Of a DNA stretch of 64,000 nucleotides, positions 1-9,034 are shown one piece after another. Every line of letters begins with the position of its first letter. Within the stretch, counting starts at the first letter, position 1. The position numbers and the translations under genes are program-made. The stretch comes from Methylocystis echinoides. GTDB lineage: Bacteria; Pseudomonadota; Alphaproteobacteria; Rhizobiales; Beijerinckiaceae. The notes beneath the pieces were generated by a model that was given only the letters and a program-made list of their open reading frames with translations, was not told the origin of the DNA and did no database searches. The DNA is taken from positions 1,688,501 to 1,752,500 of the forward strand of contig NZ_CP156084.1 of NCBI RefSeq assembly GCF_040687965.1, given 5' to 3'.

Positions 1-13
1 TTTGTGCCCATCG

Positions 14-1264
14 ATGAAAAACAGGCTTATGGCTGTTCTCGCCGTCCTTCTCTCGACGGCAGTTGGTCTCGCGCTCGCCGAGGCGGCTTTTCGCTACATC
101 TTGCCGCCGGTCCCCGGCAGCGAGGGCTCCGTCGCCGAATATATTGCGACCGCGCAGCGAAATCCCGGGGCGCCGCGCCTGTTTCCAGCGGGCTACACAG
201 CCGTTTTCGACATCAGAGGTCTGTACCCGGACGCCAATAAGGTCGATTTCAAGATCGGACCGAGCCGTTTCATCCCGCCAGATCCCGCCGAGGGCGCAAA
301 GCATAAGGTGCTGTTCCTGGGAGGCAGCGTCACGGAAGGCATCTTTCTGTCGCCCGAGCAACGATGGCCGGCGCGCCTGAACGACGCCGGACAAATCGCG
401 ACCTATAACGCGTCCATGTCGCAGGCCGGGGTGCTGTCGCATTTTCCGACGGTGAGATATCTCGCCGAGCGCGGCGATCGGTTCGACCTCGTGGTCCTGG
501 CGACAAATCACAATGACGCGAGCTGGTCGCGGCGCTTGGCGGAAATTGGTTTTCGATATGATCCGGCCCAGTTCCCTGCGGGCTCCGTTGAAATCTTCAA
601 GCGGGAATTCGAACAGGCGCTCAGACCGGAGACGACCTCGTTGCGCACCGTGGCGTGGCTGCGTCATTTGATCCGCGTCGCAAGACTCAGCAATGCGTCG
701 ACAGCGCAGGACGCCGGCGCGTCGTCGCCGCATTCGATCGTCGTCGACGGACTGCGCCTCAGCCAGAACGGCACGCAGCTCCTCCCGCGCGTTCCCTTGA
801 AAGACTGCGACGGCGCCGATGCGCCGGACCGGATTTCCGCCAGACTATACGAGGAATGGAAGGAAATTTTTCCGAAGTTCCGGCAGGAGGTCAAAGATCT
901 CCTCGGCGCGGATTTGCTGGTTGTGAGCGAGCCGGGCGCATTCTCGGCGCCGAGCGAAAGCTTCTATGGAAGCGATCTGCGAGTCTTTCTGACGTGTAAG
1001 ACCGCGGAAGGGGTTCGGGCCATCGATCTGAAGGATGCGGCCGCCTCCGAACGCGCGCGCGCCCGTCTCTATCTCGACGCAGCGCGTATGGCGGGCGCGG
1101 AAACCTTCGATCTCGCCTCGGCCATGGCTCCCGTCGCCGACGGGCCGCAGGGCGGTTCCTATTTCTTCGATTCCATCCATCCCACGCCGAAGGGCGCCGA
1201 AAAATTCGCCGAACTGCTGCGGCCAGTCCTCAAACAGGCTCTCGATCGCGCACAGCGCGACTGA
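14..1264 (+). CDS. SGNH/GDSL hydrolase-like membrane-anchored protein
   Basis: About 416 residues. An N-terminal hydrophobic stretch (residues ~5-25) is a signal anchor, so the catalytic domain is probably periplasmic. SGNH blocks can be seen: VLFLGGSVTEG (block I, Ser nucleophile), LATNHND (block III-like, Asn) and FDSIHPTPKGAEKF near the C-terminus (block V, Asp and His). Such proteins are esterases or acyl-modifying enzymes of exopolysaccharide or envelope glycans; the substrate cannot be told here. The frame is open to the left window edge, so a start outside the window is possible; I chose the ATG just before the basic-then-hydrophobic N-terminus. A strong hairpin follows the stop. Confidence 0.75.
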   Translation: MKNRLMAVLAVLLSTAVGLALAEAAFRYILPPVPGSEGSVAEYIATAQRNPGAPRLFPAGYTAVFDIRGLYPDANKVDFKIGPSRFIPPDPAEGAKHKVLFLGGSVTEGIFLSPEQRWPARLNDAGQIATYNASMSQAGVLSHFPTVRYLAERGDRFDLVVLATNHNDASWSRRLAEIGFRYDPAQFPAGSVEIFKREFEQALRPETTSLRTVAWLRHLIRVARLSNASTAQDAGASSPHSIVVDGLRLSQNGTQLLPRVPLKDCDGADAPDRISARLYEEWKEIFPKFRQEVKDLLGADLLVVSEPGAFSAPSESFYGSDLRVFLTCKTAEGVRAIDLKDAAASERARARLYLDAARMAGAETFDLASAMAPVADGPQGGSYFFDSIHPTPKGAEKFAELLRPVLKQALDRAQRD

Positions 1265-1270
1265 CGCGCA

Positions 1271-1296
1271 GGAGGCCGCCTTGTCGGGCGGCCTCC
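1271..1296. terminator. Strong hairpin between convergent genes
   Basis: GGAGGCCGCC and GGCGGCCTCC form a perfect 10-bp stem around a 6-base loop. It lies 6 bases after the SGNH gene stop and before the convergent membrane-protein gene stop. There is no clear T-run on either strand, so it is a hairpin of terminator type rather than a textbook intrinsic terminator. Confidence 0.55.
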
Positions 1297-1319
1297 AAGA
1301 CGACGTTGCCTGAGGCAGC

Positions 1320-1994
1320 CTACTTGCGCATAAAGCTGATGACCGTGGCGCTCAGCGTGCCGCCGGTCAATATGATCGTGGCGCCGAGAACCAGCAGGGC
1401 GGCGAGGTTGAGCGTCAAGTCATTCGGCGCGCCGGCGAGAGCGATGACGCCCAGGACAATCGCCGTCAGACCCGCGACCGCCTGCAGCCCAGCGGATCCG
1501 GAGGCCATTTCGCTGGCGATGATCTCGCCGCCGCCGTGGGTGGCGGCGCCCGGCTGCCGTCTCGACGCCCGGCGCATCGCATAGAGCCGCCAGACGGCGT
1601 TACTGCTCAGGAGCAGGGCCGTCCCGTAGGCGATCACGGCGACGGGCGTCAGCGTGCCGGACTGAATGCCGAGCAAGGCGAGGATACCCAGAACGATTCC
1701 CGCTGCGCCCACCAGGAATACCGTGACGAGGCTGTTGCCGCCGAAGGAGTCGGCGGAAGCCTCGTCCATCTCCGCCGGAAACGTCACCTGAGCGTATTCG
1801 GAAACCATCGCCCCGCCCTGAATGAGAAGCGCGACCCCGAAGACAATTGTCGCGACCGCGCTCAGAGGCCCGGGCGCAATGTTGACGAGCCCGCAAATCG
1901 CGAGGACAACGGTGGCCACGCCGCCAACCGCGTCGATGAGCCCGCCGTACGCCGCCGCATTTTCAGCCGTTATGGCATCTCTGGTGAGAGACAT
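1320..1994 (-). CDS. Six-helix membrane protein with threefold internal repeat
   Basis: 224 residues, not assigned to any family I know. It is made of three similar units of about 50-60 residues (around 16-68, 84-138 and 165-220). Each unit has two hydrophobic helices; the first carries the pattern VLAICGL / VLGILALLG / VLGVIALAG and the second a VFGVALL-like pattern. Six membrane helices are expected, with short polar linkers. It is clearly paralogous to the three tandem genes at 61799-63790, closest to the last of them (shared GGLxDAxGGVAT and VLAICGL). The gene stands alone and converges on the SGNH gene. Confidence 0.8.
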   Translation of the reverse strand: MSLTRDAITAENAAAYGGLIDAVGGVATVVLAICGLVNIAPGPLSAVATIVFGVALLIQGGAMVSEYAQVTFPAEMDEASADSFGGNSLVTVFLVGAAGIVLGILALLGIQSGTLTPVAVIAYGTALLLSSNAVWRLYAMRRASRRQPGAATHGGGEIIASEMASGSAGLQAVAGLTAIVLGVIALAGAPNDLTLNLAALLVLGATIILTGGTLSATVISFMRK

Positions 1995-2101
1995 CGCGCA
2001 TACTCCGCCTCACGCCCCGCGCCCTTAGCTAGCAAGTCGACTTCATGGGGCAAGCACGGCAAATTCGACGCGGCGCGCGCGATCTCCAGAGGCGCTCGAG
2101 G

Positions 2102-2407
2102 TCAGCGGCCGGTCATCCGGCCGCTCCAAGCGATCGTCGCGTTGGCCCAGGCCCAGCGTTCGAGTCCAATCCACTCCTCAGGGCCAGACTGGGGATTTCC
2201 CTCCCGCGCCTCTTCCTCGGCGGCGCGCTTGAGCAGCTCGGCCAGGGCCAGACGCAGAAGGAGCAACCCAATTTCGTCGGGAAGGGACTCATAGGTCACC
2301 GCTTCCAGGGAAAGACGCATTGACGCGCCCAGCTGCTGCATCGTCGCCAGCGTGGCCCGCGCTTCATCCTGCATTAATTCTTGTTGCTCTGCTCGGGTCC
2401 TCGACAT
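2102..2407 (-). CDS. Small acidic helical protein of unknown function
   Basis: 101 residues, not recognised. The sequence is rich in Ala, Leu and Glu and looks all-helical and cytoplasmic, with an acidic stretch (RAAEEEAREG) at ~62-71 and a Trp-containing C-terminus (EEWIGLERWAWAN). No signal peptide or membrane segment. It is followed by the repeat membrane protein gene in the same direction after about 107 bases. Amino acid use looks natural and no better overlapping frame exists, but homologues were not checked. Confidence 0.55.
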   Translation of the reverse strand: MSRTRAEQQELMQDEARATLATMQQLGASMRLSLEAVTYESLPDEIGLLLLRLALAELLKRAAEEEAREGNPQSGPEEWIGLERWAWANATIAWSGRMTGR

Positions 2408-2553
2408 CCGTCCCTCCCGTGCAACGCGCCTACACAGTCAACTTCCGAACGATCTAAGTAGTTCCCTCTAGGCAATCCTCCCAATCAGGCGACCCTTTAA
2501 TTCCGCGCCGCGGGGAGAGTATGCGGTCCGCCGCGCACAAAGCCAGGGTGGTT

Positions 2554-3612
2554 TCAGTCGCCGCGGAGCGCGGGATAATCAACGTATCCTTCCGGTCCGT
2601 GCGTGTAGAAGCTTTCCGGTCGGGGCGCATTCAATGTGGCGCGGCGACGAAAACGGTCCGGAAGGTCCGGATTGGCGATGAATAACTTGCCGAAGGCGAC
2701 GGCGTCCGCCTCGCCCGCCGCAACCGCCGCTTCCGCTGTCTCGAAGGTGAAGCCTTCGTTGGCGATATAGGGCCCGCCGAATTCTTTTTTCAAAAGAGGG
2801 CCGAGGGCGTCCGGGCCCTGATGCTCCCGTGCGCAGATGAAGGCGAGGCCGCGCCGGCCAAGTTCGCGCGCGACATAACTGAAGGTCGCCTTTGGATCGG
2901 AGTCGCCCATCGAGTGCGCGTCGCCGCGCGGCGCGAGATGCATGCCGACGCGACCCCGCCCCCACACCTCGATGACGGCGTCCGTCGCCTCCAGCATGAG
3001 CCGCGCGCGATTCTCGATCGATCCGCCATAGCGATCGGCGCGCTTGTTGGCGTTGTCCTGCAGGAACTGGTCGAGCAGATAGCCATTCGCGCCATGCAGT
3101 TCGACGCCGTCGAAACCCGCGCGCTTGGCGTTGGCCGCTCCGCGGCGATAGGCCTCGATCACGCCGGGAATTTCGTCGATGTTGAGCGACCGGGGCTCGG
3201 GGTAGGGCTGGAACGGGCGCAGCAGGCTCACATGACCCGCCGCGGCGATCGCGCTCGGCGCGACCGGCTTGGCGCCGTCGAGGTAGATCGGGTGAGAGAT
3301 GCGCCCGACATGCCATAATTGCAGCATGATCAGGCCTCCCCCCGCGTGAACCGCCCGCGTGATCTCGCGCCAGCCCTCGACCTGCGCCTCCGACCAGACG
3401 CCGGGCGTAGAGGGATAGCCCACCCCCATTGGCGTGATGGAGGTCGCTTCCGAGAGAATGAGGCCGGCGGAGGCGCGCTGCGCATAGTACTCCCGCATGA
3501 GCGCATTGGGCGTGCGGCCTTCGCTGGCGCGGCAACGCGTCAACGGCGCCATGACGATGCGATTGGGCAATTCGAGATCGCCGAGCTTAACGGCATCGAA
3601 GAGCGTGGCCAT
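2554..3612 (-). CDS. Old Yellow Enzyme family NAD(P)H:flavin ene-reductase (NemA-like)
   Basis: 352 residues, the usual length for FMN-dependent TIM-barrel ene-reductases, which reduce activated C=C bonds of electrophiles such as enones, maleimides or nitro-compounds. Family motifs are visible: LPNRIVMAPLTRCRA near the N-terminus (FMN binding), LWHVGRISHP, and VELHGANGYLLDQFLQ followed by NKRADRYGGSIENR, which holds the His and Asn binding the substrate. It is the last of five same-strand genes starting with amaB and follows the radical SAM gene by 32 bases. A role in that operon (detoxification or a redox step) is inference only. Confidence 0.85.
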   Translation of the reverse strand: MATLFDAVKLGDLELPNRIVMAPLTRCRASEGRTPNALMREYYAQRASAGLILSEATSITPMGVGYPSTPGVWSEAQVEGWREITRAVHAGGGLIMLQLWHVGRISHPIYLDGAKPVAPSAIAAAGHVSLLRPFQPYPEPRSLNIDEIPGVIEAYRRGAANAKRAGFDGVELHGANGYLLDQFLQDNANKRADRYGGSIENRARLMLEATDAVIEVWGRGRVGMHLAPRGDAHSMGDSDPKATFSYVARELGRRGLAFICAREHQGPDALGPLLKKEFGGPYIANEGFTFETAEAAVAAGEADAVAFGKLFIANPDLPDRFRRRATLNAPRPESFYTHGPEGYVDYPALRGD

Positions 3613-3644
3613 GACGGCTCCGGAATCGAGTTAAGACAGCGGCG

Positions 3645-4541
3645 TTACAAGCCGCGCGCCCAGGCCGGCCGCAGCGGCGCGGCTTCCGGCGCGGCGATGG
3701 CGGCGTGCAGCTGTTGCAGGAGCCGCGCTTTGTCCGCGCCGAGCGTTCCTTTCAAGATCAGCCAGTTCGACGCATGGTCGCTGCGAAAGACGGTGCGCTT
3801 GAGCTCCAGCGCGGAAAGAAACAGCGCCATCTCCTGCATCAAGCCCAGGACGCTCAACGGCTCCCAGCCAGGAAAGTTCTCGCGAAAACGCGTCTCGCCC
3901 AGTGGAAAACTCACGACGAGGGTGGCGAGATACTCTGGTTGCGCAGCGTTCATCAGCGCCGCGGAATTCAACGCATGCTGACGCGAGAGCGTCACGCCGC
4001 CGAGGCCGTTCAGGATCATGACGGAGCGCTTGATTCCCGCTTCGCCCAGCTTGTCGAGGGCCTCGGCGGACGACGCGAAGGTCTCGCCCTTGTTCACGCG
4101 CGCCAGCACCTCGTCGTCGCCGGATTCCGCTCCGACATAGACGAGCGACAATCCCAGCGCCGCCAATTCTTGCAACTCGGCGACTGATTTCTTTCGCAGA
4201 TTGCGCGGCAGACAATAACTCGAGACGCGCCGGACGCCGGGCAGCTCGCGGCGGATCGTTTCGAGCACATTCGCCAGGCGGCGCGTCGAGAGCGTCATGG
4301 CGTCGCCGTCCGCGAGAAACACGCGTTTGACGCCATCGCCGAAAGTCTCGCCGCAGCGCCGCAGGCTCTCGCGGATGTCTTCCTCGTCGCGCGGACGAAA
4401 CCGCTTCTGCGGCGCCGTATACATTTCGCAGAAGGTGCATTTGTTCCAGGAGCAGCCGTCCGTCACAGGCACGATCAGCGACTCCGCTTCGCTCGGCGGC
4501 CGGTAAACGGGTTCGACATAGCGGATGGGGACGATGGTCAT
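3645..4541 (-). CDS. Radical SAM protein of unknown specificity
   Basis: About 298 residues from the chosen ATG; an upstream in-frame start at 4574 is possible. The motif TDGCSWNKCTFCEMY holds the three Cys of a 4Fe-4S cluster, spaced C-x4-C-x2-C rather than the common C-x3-C-x2-C. Downstream are FLADGDAM and VYVGAESGDDEVL, typical of the radical SAM barrel (SAM-binding GG/ESG elements). There is no B12-binding or TRAM domain, so it is a minimal COG1032-like enzyme. It sits between a DUF763 gene and an OYE gene in a same-strand cluster. Substrate unknown. Confidence 0.8.
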   Translation of the reverse strand: MTIVPIRYVEPVYRPPSEAESLIVPVTDGCSWNKCTFCEMYTAPQKRFRPRDEEDIRESLRRCGETFGDGVKRVFLADGDAMTLSTRRLANVLETIRRELPGVRRVSSYCLPRNLRKKSVAELQELAALGLSLVYVGAESGDDEVLARVNKGETFASSAEALDKLGEAGIKRSVMILNGLGGVTLSRQHALNSAALMNAAQPEYLATLVVSFPLGETRFRENFPGWEPLSVLGLMQEMALFLSALELKRTVFRSDHASNWLILKGTLGADKARLLQQLHAAIAAPEAAPLRPAWARGL

Positions 4542-4619
4542 GCGCGCGCGGTTGCTCCTGCCGACAAGGGGCAAAGGTAACGCAATCGCGGCGGGGCCGA
4601 AAGCGCCGTCTGGCGTGGG

Positions 4620-5906
4620 TTATCGCTTGGCCATGGCGCCGCCTGTCCGCCTGTTTGTGGCGTCCCCCGCATCGCCGTCTGGCGCGGGCTCCCAGCCGAA
4701 GACGCTGCGGCCCGCGTAATCGTGCGAGCGGGTCCTCTCCTCGTCGATGAACTCTGGCAGAGAGGGACCGGCGGCGGTTCGCTCGAGGCGCCGCGCTTGC
4801 GCGTCGAGCCGGCGCAATGCCTCCAGCCTGTCGTCGTCGCCGAGCCTGGCGCGCGTGACCGCGCTTTTGAGCACGTCGATCGTCTTGTCGTAAACCGCGA
4901 GAGGGACGGGATAGGGATGCCGGTCCTTGCCGCCATGCGCGAGCGAGAAGCGGGCCGGATCGGCGAAGCGGCAGGGCGCGCCATGCACGACCTCGGCCAC
5001 CATGGCGAGAGAGCGCACCGTGCGGGCGCCCACGCCCGGCACGAGCAGGAGATCGGCAAAATCTTTGGGGCCGCTGTCGGCCGCGGCGGCGAGCGCGCCA
5101 TGCAGCCGGCGCAGCATGACGTCCTTGGGGCGGACGTCGTGATGGGCGGGCATGACCAGATGCGGCAGCAAGGGCTGCGCGGACGGCGGTTGCGTTTTTC
5201 CCTCGATCGCGGCCGCCTCGCGGGCGACGCCGTCGGGCCCGAGATCGCGCAGGAGATCGAGTTGGCGCAGCCTCGACGCTTCCGCGCGCCGGTCGGTGAG
5301 ATTTAAGATATTGCCCTGGTTTTCGCCCTCGATCGCGGCGTGCGGCGCCTCGATGAAACTCTTCAAGCCCTCCGAAAGCCAGTGATAGCGGCGGGCGAGT
5401 CGGGCGTCGCCGTTCATTCCCTGCTGAACGACGACCCACTGGCCGTCATCCGCGACGATGAAGCCATGCAGATAAAGGTCGAAACCATCCTGCACGGCGG
5501 CGCTGTCCACCTTGGCGACGAGGCGGCTCGCCTGCGCCAGCGCCTCTCCATCGAAGCCGACGCGCGCGCCGATCGCCGCGAGCTCCAGCGGCGTCTGGCG
5601 GGAATGGCGGCCGCGGCCGCCGCAGACGTGAAGGCCGAGTTCCCCCGAGAGCGGCGCAAGACCGCGCTTCAACGCGCCGACGACGCTCGTCGTGATCCCG
5701 GACGAATGCCAGTCCATCCCCATGACGGCGCCGAAGGACTGGAACCAGAAGGGATGCGCGAGGCGGCGCAGGAATTCCTCGCGCCCGTAATGGTGCACGA
5801 TGGCCTCGGCGATCACCGCGCCGAGCCGCGACATGCGCTGACCGAGCCAGGCCGGCACGCGACCAGTGTGAAGAGGCAGATCGGCGCTGCCGGACCGTCG
5901 AGCCAC
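4620..5906 (-). CDS. DUF763 family protein with helix-hairpin-helix
   Basis: 428 residues. The N-terminus RRSGSADLPLHTGRVPAWL is the hallmark of DUF763, and LLVPGVGARTVRSLAMVAEV (~285-305) is a helix-hairpin-helix motif of the kind that binds DNA in repair enzymes. The open frame runs much further upstream, but the family start and a GGAGG five bases before a GTG fix the start at 5906; the upstream part is a shadow of hglS. The family is uncharacterised, though the HhH suggests nucleic acid binding. Its place 76 bases downstream of hglS, in one strand with lysine-degradation genes, is unexplained. Confidence 0.8.
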   Translation of the reverse strand: MARRSGSADLPLHTGRVPAWLGQRMSRLGAVIAEAIVHHYGREEFLRRLAHPFWFQSFGAVMGMDWHSSGITTSVVGALKRGLAPLSGELGLHVCGGRGRHSRQTPLELAAIGARVGFDGEALAQASRLVAKVDSAAVQDGFDLYLHGFIVADDGQWVVVQQGMNGDARLARRYHWLSEGLKSFIEAPHAAIEGENQGNILNLTDRRAEASRLRQLDLLRDLGPDGVAREAAAIEGKTQPPSAQPLLPHLVMPAHHDVRPKDVMLRRLHGALAAAADSGPKDFADLLLVPGVGARTVRSLAMVAEVVHGAPCRFADPARFSLAHGGKDRHPYPVPLAVYDKTIDVLKSAVTRARLGDDDRLEALRRLDAQARRLERTAAGPSLPEFIDEERTRSHDYAGRSVFGWEPAPDGDAGDATNRRTGGAMAKR

Positions 5907-5982
5907 GAAGCCTCCGAGAGCCGGGGGTTGATGACCAAAAAATGCGCGACTCGCGCCTGCGGCGCAAGGCCAGCGCATCGCC

Positions 5983-7380
5983 TTACGTTTCGGTTGCGGG
6001 AGGGTCGATCTCGTCGACGCCGAGCGCTTGCAGCGCAGTCGCGCGCGATCGGCGCTCGGCTTCCTGGTAAAGCGCCTGCGCATCGACCACCGGGGCCCCG
6101 AGCGCCGCTTCGAAGCCTGCCCGATCGTCGTCTTCCACCGCCCGGCCCGGCTCCGTCTCCGCGAGATTCGAACGGAAGATCCCAGCTGCGCTGACCGGCA
6201 GGAAATCTTCGTAGAGAATGGGCTCCGCGCGCAGAAAACCCGAGGCGACGAGGTCCTCGAGCGAGCGCGGCGATGGCGCGTGGGTCGACGCTCTGTCTCC
6301 TCCGGCGGGGACGTAACTGAAATAAGCGAGCTTTTCGCGGCGCAGTCTGTCCATATCGTCGGGGAACGCCGCGAAGGCGCGATCGAGCGCATGTTGAAAG
6401 CCAACCGGGTCGCTGGCCGGGAGCGGGACGCGCGCATAGACGTCGCGCAGAAGACGATCGTACAAGGCGCGGCCGGATTGGGTGAGCGCGGCGCCGCGCT
6501 GTTCGATCTCGCCGAACCGCGCCATGTGCAGGCCGCTCGCCCCATCCGCAAAGGAAATCGGTTCGGCGAGCGCCTTGAAGCTTGTTTGCCGCAACAGGAT
6601 GGGACAGCGCCGCCGCGGCGGTCCCTCGATGATCGGCTTCGGCGCCAGGTCCCGGGCGATCAGGGCGCCTTGGGCCGCGTCGATGTCGAGGGTCGTCAGG
6701 GTAAGATGGTTGATATGAGGACCCTTGAAGCAGACGATGTCGGCCAGAAGCGGATGCGCTGACTGAAGCCGCGCATAGGTTTCGGCGGATGTGGCGGCCG
6801 CGCCGCGCCAACGGAAGGTTTCGATGGCTTCCGAAACAAATTCATCCGCAAGCGTTTCGTCGAAGCCGTCGTCGCGATCGCGAATGTCGAGCAAGGCGCG
6901 ACAGCGCGGCGTCAATATATCGCGCCGAGCCATGATTTTCGTCGCCTGCTCGCGCAAGTCCGCGTCGTTGATCAGGTCGAGCCGCAGAAGCGAGGTAAAC
7001 ACGCGAAACGGACTGCGTCGCAAAGCGTCGTCGTCGATCGGCCGGAACGCCGTCGAATGCACCGGAATGCCGGCGGTCGACAGATTGTAATAGCCCACGG
7101 GAAACATGCCCATGGCTGCAAAGAGGCGGCGCACGCTCGCGAGCTCTTGCGGGGTCCCGACGCGGATTGCGCCATGCCGTTCGAGATTGAGCCGGTCCGG
7201 CTCTCCGGCGTCGGCGCGTTCGCGGCCGAGTTCCGGATGCGCGCGACGCGTCTCGCTGTTAACGGCGGCGACGAGCTCGCTCATCTCGCGATAGCGCGGC
7301 ATCTCGGCCTTGTACATCGTCGAGAGCGCCCGCGCGAATCTTGAGCGAAGGACGTCGGGCGAAGCTTGTGACGTTTTCAT
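5983..7380 (-). CDS. hglS: 2-oxoadipate dioxygenase/decarboxylase (HglS/YdcJ, DUF1338)
   Basis: 465 residues. DUF1338/HglS enzymes are Fe(II)-dependent and convert 2-oxoadipate plus O2 to D-2-hydroxyglutarate, a late step of D-lysine/2-aminoadipate catabolism. Family features seen: GYYNLSTAGIPVHSTAFRPI, FKGPHINHLT (metal-binding His), the FKALAEPISF segment, and GEIEQRGAALTQSGRALYD (Glu ligand region). The ATG lies one base after the stop of amaB (TAG-T-ATG), so the two are co-transcribed and probably co-translated. This pairing strongly supports the pathway assignment. Confidence 0.85.
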   Translation of the reverse strand: MKTSQASPDVLRSRFARALSTMYKAEMPRYREMSELVAAVNSETRRAHPELGRERADAGEPDRLNLERHGAIRVGTPQELASVRRLFAAMGMFPVGYYNLSTAGIPVHSTAFRPIDDDALRRSPFRVFTSLLRLDLINDADLREQATKIMARRDILTPRCRALLDIRDRDDGFDETLADEFVSEAIETFRWRGAAATSAETYARLQSAHPLLADIVCFKGPHINHLTLTTLDIDAAQGALIARDLAPKPIIEGPPRRRCPILLRQTSFKALAEPISFADGASGLHMARFGEIEQRGAALTQSGRALYDRLLRDVYARVPLPASDPVGFQHALDRAFAAFPDDMDRLRREKLAYFSYVPAGGDRASTHAPSPRSLEDLVASGFLRAEPILYEDFLPVSAAGIFRSNLAETEPGRAVEDDDRAGFEAALGAPVVDAQALYQEAERRSRATALQALGVDEIDPPATET

Positions 7381-7381
7381 A

Positions 7382-8929
7382 CTAGGTTCCGTTTTGCGGC
7401 ACGTCGAAGGCGACGCCCTGCGCCAGCGGCAGCTCTTCCGAATAATTGATGGTGTTGGTGGCGCGCCGCATATAGGCCTTCCAACTGTCGGACCCCGCTT
7501 CGCGGCCGCCGCCACTGTCTTTTTCGCCGCCGAAGGCCCCGCCGATCTCCGCGCCGGAGGGGCCGATATTGACGTTGGCGATTCCGCAGTCGGAGCCTTC
7601 CGCCGACAGGAAGCGCTCCGCCTCCCGCATGTCGTTCGTGAAAATCGACGACGAAAGGCCGTGAGCGACCTCGTTTTGAAGCCGCATGGCTTCGTCGAAG
7701 TCCCGATATTTCATCACATATAGGATCGGCGCGAAGGTCTCCTGCTTTACAATAGCCGTTTGCTCGGGCATCGCGACCAGCGCCGGCCGCGCATAAAAGG
7801 CCGCGGGAAAGCGATCCGCCAGCGCGCGCTCGCCGCCGACAACGACGCCGCCAGCCATGCGCGCGTCATCCAGCGCGCGGCGCATGGCCCCATAGGCGTC
7901 TTCATCGATCAGCGGGCCGACGAGCGTCGCGTCTTCCCGCGGGTCGCCCACTGAGACCGCCGTAAAGGCGGCGCGCAGGCGCGCCATGAGGTCGTCGTAA
8001 ACCGTCTCATGCACGAACAGGCGTCTGAGCGTCGTGCAGCGTTGTCCCGCCGTTCCCATAGCGGCGAAAGCAATCGCGCGCACGGCGAGATCGAGCGACG
8101 CCGAGGGACAGACGACGGCGGCGTTGTTGCCGCCGAGCTCGAAGATCGTGCGCGCAAAACGCTGCGCGAGACGCGGCGCGATCGCTCTGCCCATGGCCGT
8201 CGATCCGGTCGCGGAGACGAGCCTTACGCGCGGGTCCTCGACGAGCGCGCCGCCAACCTCACGGCCGCCCTGAACGACGATCGAAAGGCCGTCAGGCGCG
8301 GAGCCAAAACGCGCAACCGCGCGCTCGAACAGAGTTTCCGTCGCAAGGGCGGTCAGCGGCGTCTTTTCTGAGGGCTTCCAGACAAGCGAATTGCCGCAGA
8401 CGAGCGCGATCGCGGCGTTCCAGGCCCAGACGGCGACAGGGAAGTTGAAGCTCGTGATGACGCCGGCGACGCCGAGCGGATGCCACGTCTCCATCATCCG
8501 GTGGCCTGGGCGCTCGGTGGCTAGCGTGAGACCGTAAAGCTGGCGAGAGAGGCCCACGGCGAAATCGCAGATGTCGATCATCTCCTGAACTTCGCCGAGG
8601 CCTTCCGAGCGGATCTTGCCCGCTTCGATCGTCACGAGCGCAGCCAGTTCGCTCTTCGCGCGCCGCAATTCTTCGCCAAAGAGACGGACGAGCTCGCCGC
8701 GCCGCGGCGCCGGGACGTTGCGCCAGACAAGGAAAGCCGCGTCGGCGCATGCGATGGCGGCCTTGGTGGAGGCGGCGCCGCCTGCGTCGACCCTGCCGAT
8801 GGCCTCGCCGGTGATCGGCGACCGCGCCTCGAGCGCGCCGTCGAGACGCCGGTTCGGCGCAACGCCGAGCCTTGCGAGGATGTCTTGCGTATCGCGCGCG
8901 ATGTCGCCGGCCAGCGTCTGCGCCGCCAT
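7382..8929 (-). CDS. amaB: L-2-aminoadipate-6-semialdehyde / piperideine-6-carboxylate dehydrogenase (ALDH7 type)
   Basis: 515 residues, an NAD(P)-dependent aldehyde dehydrogenase. Seen: the cofactor segment VITSFNFPVAVWAWN, the Rossmann motif SATGSTAMGRAI, the general base region FELGGNNAAVV and the catalytic Cys in GTAGQRCTTLRR. This last sequence and TSFNFPVAVW match the ALDH7/AmaB subfamily, which oxidises 2-aminoadipate semialdehyde to 2-aminoadipate. It is the first gene of a same-strand group with hglS next, and is divergent from an aminotransferase gene about 105 bases away. Together they could take lysine to 2-hydroxyglutarate, apart from the 2-aminoadipate transamination. Confidence 0.85.
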   Translation of the reverse strand: MAAQTLAGDIARDTQDILARLGVAPNRRLDGALEARSPITGEAIGRVDAGGAASTKAAIACADAAFLVWRNVPAPRRGELVRLFGEELRRAKSELAALVTIEAGKIRSEGLGEVQEMIDICDFAVGLSRQLYGLTLATERPGHRMMETWHPLGVAGVITSFNFPVAVWAWNAAIALVCGNSLVWKPSEKTPLTALATETLFERAVARFGSAPDGLSIVVQGGREVGGALVEDPRVRLVSATGSTAMGRAIAPRLAQRFARTIFELGGNNAAVVCPSASLDLAVRAIAFAAMGTAGQRCTTLRRLFVHETVYDDLMARLRAAFTAVSVGDPREDATLVGPLIDEDAYGAMRRALDDARMAGGVVVGGERALADRFPAAFYARPALVAMPEQTAIVKQETFAPILYVMKYRDFDEAMRLQNEVAHGLSSSIFTNDMREAERFLSAEGSDCGIANVNIGPSGAEIGGAFGGEKDSGGGREAGSDSWKAYMRRATNTINYSEELPLAQGVAFDVPQNGT

Positions 8930-9034
8930 CCAAGGTCTCCATAGCTGCCGCCGCTGGCGCCGCGGCGTCCCTTGCCTAACTATCTATGGCGCGCCTCTCG
9001 CTGGTGCAGATGGCGCCGCGAAACGCCTGAGAAC

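Noticed and set aside
3631-5439. 602-residue minus-strand ORF
   Set aside because: Arg-rich shadow in another frame of the radical SAM and DUF763 genes.
5907-6551. Long N-terminal extension of the DUF763 frame
   Set aside because: Overlaps hglS in another frame and looks non-coding; a GGAGG before GTG 5906 and the family N-terminus mark the true start.
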